Below are positions 13,422 through 18,433 of a stretch of DNA of 18,433 bases, in pieces (positions within the stretch are counted from its first letter, which is position 1; each line of letters begins with the position of its first letter). The notes under the pieces were generated by a model, which saw only the letters and a list, made by a program, of their open reading frames with translations, was not told where the DNA came from and made no database searches. The stretch lies in NCBI GenBank assembly GCA_001587675.1, contig LNGD01000017.1:1-18433 (forward strand). Reading direction: 5' to 3'. Position numbers and translations under genes: made by a program. The DNA is from Candidatus Methanofastidiosum methylothiophilum (GTDB lineage Archaea > Methanobacteriota_B > Thermococci > Methanofastidiosales > Methanofastidiosaceae).

Positions 13422-14213
13422 ATGGATACAAAAATATTTTATTTTTCAGGAACTGGAAATTCTTTAGCTGTAGCGAGAGACCTTGCTTCAAATATAAAAG
13501 GAAAAGTCGAATTGGTAAATATAGCTAAAGAAATTAAAAAGGATAAAATTGAAATTAAGGAAGGCTGCATAGGTATTATCTATCCTGTCTATTTTGAAGG
13601 AACACCATTAATTGTTTCAAGATTTATAGATAAGATTCAGGCAAATAATGGTAGCTATTTCTTTGGAATTGCAACATATGGGGGAATGGCTGCAGGAGCA
13701 ATAAGGCACTTATCAAATAAATTCAAATCAAGGGGCCTTAAATTATCTTCTGGATTTGTGATACAGATGCCAGGTAATTACACTCCTATGTATGATGTCA
13801 AGTCAAATGATTTCCAAGAAAAAGTGTTTGCAAAAGAAAAAGAGAAGATAGCTAAAATAGCAAATATAGTAAATAAAAGGGAAGAACACCATCTTGAAAA
13901 AGGATCTTTTGTTACTAACTTAATATTTACTAAAATTGGACATAATATCAAATCTCCAAAATTTCCAAATCAAGATAAGCATTTCTCCTCAGATGAAAAA
14001 TGTTCTAGCTGTGGAACATGTATCAAAATATGTCCTGTTAATAATATAAAGTTAGAGAATGGGAAGCCAGAGTGGCAACATAATTGTGAACAATGTTTTG
14101 CATGTTTTCATTGGTGCCCAGAAAAAGCAATCCAATGTGGATCAAAAACTGCAAAAAGAGGTAGATACCACCATCCAGAAATTGAATTGAAGGACATGCT
14201 AATTAAGAAATAA
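13422..14213 (+). CDS. EFR1-type flavodoxin / 2x[4Fe-4S] ferredoxin fusion protein
   Basis: 263 residues from the ATG at 13422, which follows AGGGGA; an upstream ATG at 13377 lies inside arsR. The N-terminus is a flavodoxin-like domain with the FMN-phosphate loop FSGTGNSLAVARDLA (residues 8-22) and GIIYPVYFEGTPLIV and GIATYGGMAAGA as further FMN-contact loops. The C-terminus has two ferredoxin motifs, CSSCGTCIKICP (about 194-205) and CEQCFACFHWCP (about 222-233). Such EFR1-family proteins are widespread in anaerobes and are thought to shuttle electrons between ferredoxin-type donors and flavin; substrates are mostly unknown. It is co-transcribed with the ArsR regulator, so its expression is probably condition-dependent. 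Confidence 0.88.
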   Translation: MDTKIFYFSGTGNSLAVARDLASNIKGKVELVNIAKEIKKDKIEIKEGCIGIIYPVYFEGTPLIVSRFIDKIQANNGSYFFGIATYGGMAAGAIRHLSNKFKSRGLKLSSGFVIQMPGNYTPMYDVKSNDFQEKVFAKEKEKIAKIANIVNKREEHHLEKGSFVTNLIFTKIGHNIKSPKFPNQDKHFSSDEKCSSCGTCIKICPVNNIKLENGKPEWQHNCEQCFACFHWCPEKAIQCGSKTAKRGRYHHPEIELKDMLIKK

Positions 14214-14224
14214 AATGGGTAAAG

Positions 14225-14259
14225 TTTTTTATAAAGATAAAAAAGTTTCTAAACAGGTG
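14225..14259 (+). promoter_or_regulatory. TATA box and Shine-Dalgarno of the ABC exporter operon
   Basis: TTTTTTATAAAG at 14225-14236 predicts a start near 14256. AGGTG at 14255-14259 with a 5-base spacer supports the TTG start at 14265; no in-frame ATG precedes Walker A. A T-rich run here may also help end the upstream transcript. Confidence 0.45.
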
Positions 14260-14264
14260 TTTTT

Positions 14265-15173
14265 TTGACAATAGTCCTTGAAGCCAAAAATCTTGAAAAG
14301 AAATTCAATGACGTTTTAGCAGTCAATAAGATCAATTTCAAAGTCAAAGAGGGTGAAGTTTTTGGTTTTTTAGGACCAAATGGAGCAGGTAAAACTACTA
14401 CAATGAAGATGATTCAGTGTGTATCGCCGAAGACAGGTGGTGACCTTAAAGTATTTGGATTAGATGTGAACGAGCATCCCAAAGAAATAAAGCAACAAAT
14501 GGGCGTTGTTCCACAGATGGATAATTTAGATCCTGATTTTTCTGTTATAGGAAATCTTATTCAGTACTCAAGATATTTTGATATACCTGTAGAAGAGGCA
14601 AAAAAGAGGGCAAATGAGCTAATAGATTATGTCCAACTCAATGAGAAAAAAGACAGTGCTGTTGATAAGTTATCTGGAGGAATGAAAAGAAGACTCGTCT
14701 TGGCTAGGGCAATGATAAATAATCCTAAATTATTAATATTAGATGAACCAACTACGGGTCTTGACCCACAGGCTAGACATCTAATTTGGGAGAAGTTAAA
14801 GGATCTTTCATCAAAAGGGATTACCGTCATCATAACTACTCATTATATGGAAGAAGCTGCTAGACTGTGCGATAGGCTTGTCATAATGGACAATGGCGGG
14901 ATCCTAGTTGAAGGGACTCCTAAAGAGTTAGTTAAGAAATATGTTGGAGACCATATTGTTGAAGCAGAAAATACAGTTGAAATAAAAACTTGCCTTGAAA
15001 AAAATAATATCAAATACGAAGTCGCTAATGAAAGTGTAGAAATCTATAACGAGAATGTATCTGACATAACTAATTTAATCTTAAAAGAATGTGTTGATAG
15101 TGGTGTTACCGCAAGACCTGCAACTTTAGAAGATGTGTTCTTGAAATTAACAGGAAGGAAGTTAAGGGAATAA
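14265..15173 (+). CDS. ABC-2 type exporter ATP-binding protein (DrrA-like)
   Basis: 302 residues from a TTG start supported by AGGTG at 14255-14259. Walker A GPNGAGKTT at 37-45, Q-loop in VVPQMDNLDPDF, signature LSGGMKRRL at 136-144, Walker B LLILDEPTTGLDP at 156-168, and switch His in ITTHYMEEA. The last 80 residues (after VKKYVGDHIVEAE) form the regulatory C-terminal extension common in DrrA/CcmA-like exporters, ending ATLEDVFLKLTGRKLRE. It pairs with the permease that begins 2 bases after its stop. Substrates of this group include drugs, lipids and polysaccharides; nothing here identifies the cargo. Confidence 0.93.
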   Translation: MTIVLEAKNLEKKFNDVLAVNKINFKVKEGEVFGFLGPNGAGKTTTMKMIQCVSPKTGGDLKVFGLDVNEHPKEIKQQMGVVPQMDNLDPDFSVIGNLIQYSRYFDIPVEEAKKRANELIDYVQLNEKKDSAVDKLSGGMKRRLVLARAMINNPKLLILDEPTTGLDPQARHLIWEKLKDLSSKGITVIITTHYMEEAARLCDRLVIMDNGGILVEGTPKELVKKYVGDHIVEAENTVEIKTCLEKNNIKYEVANESVEIYNENVSDITNLILKECVDSGVTARPATLEDVFLKLTGRKLRE

Positions 15174-15175
15174 AT

Positions 15176-15943
15176 ATGTTTGGACTAAGCTATAGATTTT
15201 TGAAGCCGTGGAGGAGAAACATAGTCACCTTTGTTAAGACATGGAAACTAAACTTTGTCCCACCTTTCTTAGAACCAGTCCTCTTCCTTTTAGCCTTAGG
15301 ATTTGGATTGGGTGGATTTATAGAAAGTGTTGATGGAGTTCCATATGCAAAATTCATAGCCCCTGCACTAGTTTCAATATCTGTGATGAACGCTTCATTT
15401 TTTGAATGCACATACACATCATTTGTTAGAATGTATTACCTAAAGACTTTCGATGCAATGATCTCTACCCCGATTTCAATTGAAGAGGTCATTGCAGGAG
15501 AATTATTCTGGGGGGCAACTAGAAGCGCCATCTATGCCACCATAATGTTGCCAGTTTTACTTGCATTCGGCGTTGTACAAATGCCATCCTCTTTGCTGAT
15601 TATTCCATTTGCATTTTTGGGAGGGTTATTGTTTGCTTGTATCGCAATGTGCTTTACTGCGTTAAGTCCTACAATAGATGCTTTAAGTTACCCAAATTTT
15701 CTCTTTATTACTCCGATGTTTTTGTTCAGTGGTACCTTCTTTCCTCTTACAGTATTGCCTGAAGCCGTTCAATATATTGCTTTAGCTATATTGCCTTTGG
15801 CCCACATAGTTATAATAAACAGAGCCTTGACACTTGGCGTTTACAGTATCTCGTTATTAACAAGCTTATTATGGATTTTAGCCGCAACTACAGTATTCTT
15901 CTTTGTTTCAATAAAACTCATGAAGAGAAGGCTGATAGTCTAA
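15176..15943 (+). CDS. ABC-2 type exporter permease (DrrB/NodJ-like)
   Basis: 255 residues, ATG start with AAGGGA overlapping the end of the ATPase gene. About six membrane segments: LEPVLFLLALGFGLGGFI, FIAPALVSISVMNASFFE, the middle TIMLPVLLAFGVVQM, LGGLLFACIAMCFTALSP, NFLFITPMFLFSGTFFPLTVLP (the ABC-2 signature region), and a last helix ending VSIKLMKRRLIV. It forms the membrane pore for the adjacent ATPase. Its stop lies 4 bases from the end of the convergent hydrolase gene. Confidence 0.93.
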   Translation: MFGLSYRFLKPWRRNIVTFVKTWKLNFVPPFLEPVLFLLALGFGLGGFIESVDGVPYAKFIAPALVSISVMNASFFECTYTSFVRMYYLKTFDAMISTPISIEEVIAGELFWGATRSAIYATIMLPVLLAFGVVQMPSSLLIIPFAFLGGLLFACIAMCFTALSPTIDALSYPNFLFITPMFLFSGTFFPLTVLPEAVQYIALAILPLAHIVIINRALTLGVYSISLLTSLLWILAATTVFFFVSIKLMKRRLIV

Positions 15944-15947
15944 TGGA

Positions 15948-16508
15948 TTATTTTGTATTTATATAAATGGGCGGTACATACTTTATTATAATTTCCATTC
16001 TTTTATCGTCTTCGAATTGATCGGGGAAGCAGAAATTTGGCGTGACATCATATCCAAATCCCTGTTTTAGCAGACCATAAGCGATTAATTCACAACAGAC
16101 TACATTTTTATCAAAGTCTATCTTAAAGTATTTTCTTAAATCCTTTTTAATTAACCTTTTTAATAGGAATAAGCTGCCTGTCCGGATAAACTGTAAATAG
16201 CTGTAATTAAGACCTAGATACATCATGCAATCCTTAACTAGTTTATCTTTGTCAATGTATTCAGGTGGCCTTATGATCATCAAATTATCGGTATCTAAAT
16301 ACTCATTGATATCCTTTACCTTGACTCCGCCAACGGTAGATTCTACACTTTTCCCAAAGCCAATATACAATCTGCAGTGTGGCCATCTCGCATCTGGAAC
16401 GGCTTTACAAATAACTGATTCGATGGGATTTTTCTCATTTTTACTGAGTAATATGTCACCTTTTTGTAATAAAGAAACGAATCGCTCTTTAGACGAAGTC
16501 ACTTCCAT
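15948..16508 (-). CDS. Permuted papain-like (NlpC/P60 superfamily, YiiX/YebB-like) hydrolase
   Basis: 186 residues from the ATG at 16508; the frame extends to a TTG at 16529 but the TATA-like element at 16536-16547 predicts a start near 16517. The order His then Cys is that of circularly permuted papain-like enzymes: KGDILLSKNEKNPIESVICK, then the histidine in RWPHCRLYIGFG (His44), ESTVGGVKV, and the nucleophile in NVVCCELIAYGLL (Cys138 or Cys139, followed by Glu140 and a helix). Members cleave amide or ester bonds in peptidoglycan-like peptides or lipids; archaeal targets are unknown. There is no signal peptide, so it probably acts inside the cell. It is convergent with the ABC exporter genes. 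Confidence 0.75.
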   Translation of the reverse strand: MEVTSSKERFVSLLQKGDILLSKNEKNPIESVICKAVPDARWPHCRLYIGFGKSVESTVGGVKVKDINEYLDTDNLMIIRPPEYIDKDKLVKDCMMYLGLNYSYLQFIRTGSLFLLKRLIKKDLRKYFKIDFDKNVVCCELIAYGLLKQGFGYDVTPNFCFPDQFEDDKRMEIIIKYVPPIYINTK

Positions 16509-16535
16509 TATATCATAAAGTTGCACCAATAGAAA

Positions 16536-16550
16536 GTATTTAATATTTTT
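16536..16550 (-). promoter_or_regulatory. Candidate TATA box of the papain-like hydrolase gene
   Basis: The minus strand reads AAAAATATTAAATACTTT here. The predicted start near 16517 leaves a leader of about 9 bases before the ATG at 16508 and lies downstream of the alternative TTG at 16529, so it favours the shorter protein. Confidence 0.4.
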
Positions 16551-16575
16551 GGAATATCCTAATTTGATTACACAA

Positions 16576-16587
16576 GTTTTTTATAGA
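16576..16587 (+). promoter_or_regulatory. Candidate TATA box of the secreted rhodanese gene
   Basis: GTTTTTTATAGATTG, about 35 bases before the ATG at 16617; the predicted start is near 16607. GGGGATC precedes the ATG as a weak ribosome binding site. Confidence 0.4.
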
Positions 16588-16616
16588 TTGAAACATATTT
16601 TGTATTTGGGGATCAA

Positions 16617-17375
16617 ATGAGAAGAAAATTAATTTTATTGCTAATGGCCTTGATATTGATATCTTGCTTGGGTGCAGTATCTGGACAAAAAAATGTTGCC
16701 TTAGTTGCCAATAGTATTGATTATAATCTAAACAGTAACATTATTTCCATACTTGAGAGTAGAGGCATGACAATTACATATTTTGGGAAAAATGATATGG
16801 GATATAAGTCCTATCCCTATGTGATAATTATGGGAGGTCCAAACGCACCTGATCATACTGGGGTCTTAGCAGTTCAAATATTACCTTCTAGTGAAACATA
16901 CAATCTAAGAACTATAACTGGATACCAAATATTCTATGAAAAGCGAGACCAATGGACCTCTAAACAGGAAGTCTTTGTTATTGCTGGAAGCGACAGAGAC
17001 CATACAAGGTTCGCAGTTCAGGATAATTTAGTTACATTAATCAATATGATAGTAGAAGATACCGGCAGTCAAGCTGTTGCATACCAATTAATTAACTCTT
17101 CTCAGCTAAAACAATTGATAGCAAGTGGCGAACCCCTATTCATTATAGATGTTAGAAGCCCTGATGAATATAGGTCAGGGCACATACAAGGAGCAGTTAA
17201 TATAACAGGGATTGAATTAGGTTCCGTGTTATCAAGTATTCCAAGAGACAGAAAAATAATAGTCTACTGTAGTACAAGTCAGGCCGCAATTACAAATGCT
17301 CAATTCCTTGCAAATAAAGGATTTTCTAACGTTTATGCTTTAACTGATCCATACTCAGTATATATTAATAAATAA
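16617..17375 (+). CDS. Exported protein with a C-terminal rhodanese domain
   Basis: 252 residues. The N-terminus (MRRKLILLLMALILISCLGAV) is a signal peptide. LISC at 14-17 also fits a lipobox, so it may be lipid-anchored at Cys17 or cut after Gly23. Residues about 25-145 form an alpha/beta domain with YVIIMGGPNAPDH and VFVIAGSDRDHTR, resembling cell-wall-binding/S-layer type repeats whose role I cannot name. Residues about 156-250 are a rhodanese: LFIIDVRSPDEYRSGHIQGA and the active-site cysteine in IVYCSTSQAA (Cys218). The loop CSTSQA differs from the common CxSGxRS, so sulfurtransferase activity is plausible but its substrate is not predictable. It would act outside the membrane. It ends 1 base before the convergent SRPBCC gene. 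Confidence 0.82.
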   Translation: MRRKLILLLMALILISCLGAVSGQKNVALVANSIDYNLNSNIISILESRGMTITYFGKNDMGYKSYPYVIIMGGPNAPDHTGVLAVQILPSSETYNLRTITGYQIFYEKRDQWTSKQEVFVIAGSDRDHTRFAVQDNLVTLINMIVEDTGSQAVAYQLINSSQLKQLIASGEPLFIIDVRSPDEYRSGHIQGAVNITGIELGSVLSSIPRDRKIIVYCSTSQAAITNAQFLANKGFSNVYALTDPYSVYINK

Positions 17376-17376
17376 A

Positions 17377-17784
17377 TTATTTTTTATTTTTGAAATATTT
17401 TTTCATAGGTTTCCAATAGTGTTCTTTCCAACCCACGTCGTAATCCTCAGCTTGCTCTTCAGGAACTTTTGAATGTATCATTTCAATCTCAGTTCCACCG
17501 TCTATTTTTTTAAATCTTAATTCAAATATGGAAGGAGGGTAGCCCTTTGGCCACTCTGTTGTTGACCATTCTTGAACTATTTTATTTCCTTTTTCAAGCC
17601 CCACATGCTTTCCAAAAATATACCCATCCCAAGCAGTAAACTTACCCCCGACTTTTGGGTCGGATGTTGCTTTGCCTCCTGTAGCTTCTGAATGTTTTTT
17701 GCCATCGATGAATGCTTCATACACTTCATCTGGGTCTGCTGGAATAATTACTTTTTGTTTTAACGTTCTAAATTTTAATTCCAA
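17377..17784 (-). CDS. SRPBCC / AHSA1-like domain protein
   Basis: 135 residues from a TTG at 17782-17784, chosen because GAGGTG sits at 17790-17795 with a 5-base spacer; the longer frame to 17829 has no ribosome binding site and its extra residues (PPKKKRGEK) look non-native. The fold reads as a single START-like helix-grip domain: KQKVIIPADPDEVYEAFID, GGKFTAWDGYIFGKHVGLEKG, KIVQEWSTTEWP, STV-like strands GTEIEMIHSKVPEEQ, and a final helix GWKEHYWKPMKKYF. AHSA1-type proteins bind hydrophobic ligands or act as co-chaperones; the role here is unknown. Its Lys-rich C-terminus overlaps, on the other strand, a T-rich stretch just after the rhodanese gene. Confidence 0.82.
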   Translation of the reverse strand: MELKFRTLKQKVIIPADPDEVYEAFIDGKKHSEATGGKATSDPKVGGKFTAWDGYIFGKHVGLEKGNKIVQEWSTTEWPKGYPPSIFELRFKKIDGGTEIEMIHSKVPEEQAEDYDVGWKEHYWKPMKKYFKNKK

Positions 17785-17913
17785 TTTTTCACCTCTTTTT
17801 TTCTTTGGAGGATGGTCTAGTGTATTCAAGTGACTTATTCAACTACGAATCAATGAAATTTCTATCGAGATCTAATGGATTAATTATCGTCACATATTGT
17901 TTAATAATCCTTT

Positions 17914-18158
17914 TTATACTTTCAAAATGCTGAAAAATCCCTTATTTGAAAGTTCCTCCCCCTTTTCTTTAGCTGATAATCTAAGATTATTTCTATCATC
18001 ATAAAGTCTACAAAACATATTTCCATTAACATAAAAACTGGGTATCCAAAAATCTTTTTTCTCTTACCTTTAAAATGTCCGTTTATCTCTCCAAATAGCT
18101 TGATAAGCTTTGTGGGCGATTCTTCTATTCCAATATCTCGCCCATCATTTCTCTTCAA
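17914..18158 (-). pseudogene. TfoX N-terminal-domain protein, frameshifted at a homopolymer
   Basis: The intact frame (TTG at 18158 to 17922) gives a 78-residue product that begins like a TfoX-N protein (KLIKLFGEINGHFKGKRKKI and then FGYPVF) and turns into nonsense after that. In the next frame the family motif continues perfectly: FYVNGNMFCRLYDDRNNLRL, then SAKEKGEELSNKGFFSILKV and a stop at 17914-17916. One T missing from the run at 18033-18037 (A5 on the plus strand) explains the switch. The end is also shorter than usual for the family. The start is uncertain, and the 5' part overlaps the end of msrB. It could be a real pseudogene or a homopolymer sequencing error. TfoX-N proteins of this small type have no firm function. 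Confidence 0.7.
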
Positions 18159-18433
18159 ATTTTAATGATGCTGAGTTTATGCAATATCTTTTTCCCGTTG
18201 GTTTTGGGCCATCGTCAAATACATGGCCTAGATGCCCACCACATTTACTGCATATTACTTCAGTTCTAATCATTCCGTAGCTTTGGTCTTCATGTTCCTC
18301 AACATTTTCATTTTTGGAGGGTTTGTTGAAACTTGGCCAACCTGTACCAGAATCAAATTTACTTTCAGAATCAAATAATTCGTTTCCGCATGCTGCACAT
18401 TTATATTTTCCTTTCTTTTTGTTATTAACATAT
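18145..18433 (-). CDS. msrB: Peptide methionine (R)-S-oxide reductase MsrB, N-terminus beyond the window
   Basis: The last 96 residues, translated directly from the right edge. Reduces methionine-R-sulfoxide in proteins. The zinc ligands are present as two CxxC pairs (KYKCAACGNELFD and EVICSKCGGHLGHVF), GTGWPSFNKP is the family signature, and the catalytic Cys is in GKRYCINSASLKF, ending EEK. The stop is at 18145-18147. The downstream TfoX-like frame overlaps its end, so the two may have been co-transcribed. The protein indicates that this anaerobe meets oxidants at least at times. Confidence 0.93.
   Translation of the reverse strand, partial: YVNNKKKGKYKCAACGNELFDSESKFDSGTGWPSFNKPSKNENVEEHEDQSYGMIRTEVICSKCGGHLGHVFDDGPKPTGKRYCINSASLKFEEK

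Noticed and set aside
1..18433. CRISPR array, tRNA or rRNA genes
   Set aside because: No regularly spaced repeats, no cloverleaf-like segments and no rRNA-like sequence were seen on either strand by eye.

Overview
The window is AT-rich and reads as anaerobic archaeal DNA. TATA boxes with the archaeal spacing to start codons can be picked out upstream of several genes. HypB, the PAS/RNPL signalling protein, the lone IorA and the class II ribonucleotide reductase are also typical of anaerobic euryarchaea. The mix of nickel uptake, HypB, IorA and a sulfur-carrier/Fe-S operon would fit a methanogen-related euryarchaeon (for example a Methanofastidiosum-like lineage), but no methanogenesis marker is present and the lineage is a guess.

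Layout. 1-1489 (minus): a class II, adenosylcobalamin-dependent ribonucleotide reductase, running off the left end. 1686-2345 (plus): hypB, diverging from it. 2351-3190 and 3314-3874 (minus): a membrane PAS protein with a histidine-kinase-like dimerisation segment but no ATPase domain, and the Mn2+ exporter MntP. 3940-6417 (minus): a tight operon tusA - dsrE-like - iscS-like - iscU/DUF59 fusion. 6618-7808 (minus): a secreted parallel beta-helix protein. 7956-9734 (minus): iorA. 9857-12259 (minus): a four-gene ECF-type metal transporter (M-N-Q-O) with chained 4-base start/stop overlaps and a NikR-type operator in its promoter, which points to nickel rather than cobalt. 12339-13027: a decayed IS element with recognisable inverted ends, inserted between the divergent nickel operon and an arsR gene. 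13070-15943 (plus): an ArsR regulator, a flavodoxin-ferredoxin (EFR1-like) protein, and an ABC-2 exporter pair. 15948-16508 (minus): a permuted papain-like hydrolase. 16617-17375 (plus): a secreted rhodanese. 17377-17784 (minus): an SRPBCC/AHSA1 protein. 17914-18158 (minus): a frameshifted TfoX-N protein. 18145-18433 (minus): the C-terminal part of MsrB.

The most interesting unit is the sulfur/Fe-S operon. Its NifS/IscS homologue keeps the catalytic persulfide cysteine (Cys326) but has Thr at position 206, where the PLP Schiff-base lysine should be. It has also lost the PLP-stacking His (Asp104) and the conserved Gln (His183). It is co-transcribed with two sulfur-carrier proteins (TusA, DsrE-like) and with an IscU fused to a DUF59/MIP18 domain. 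My inference is that it no longer desulfurates cysteine by PLP chemistry, and instead acts as a persulfide relay or scaffold that passes TusA/DsrE-borne (sulfide-derived) sulfur to IscU.

Many genes here start at TTG. For dsrE, the drrA-like gene and the SRPBCC gene a well-placed Shine-Dalgarno sequence decides the start. For nikQ and nikO the TTG overlaps the upstream stop as TTGA.
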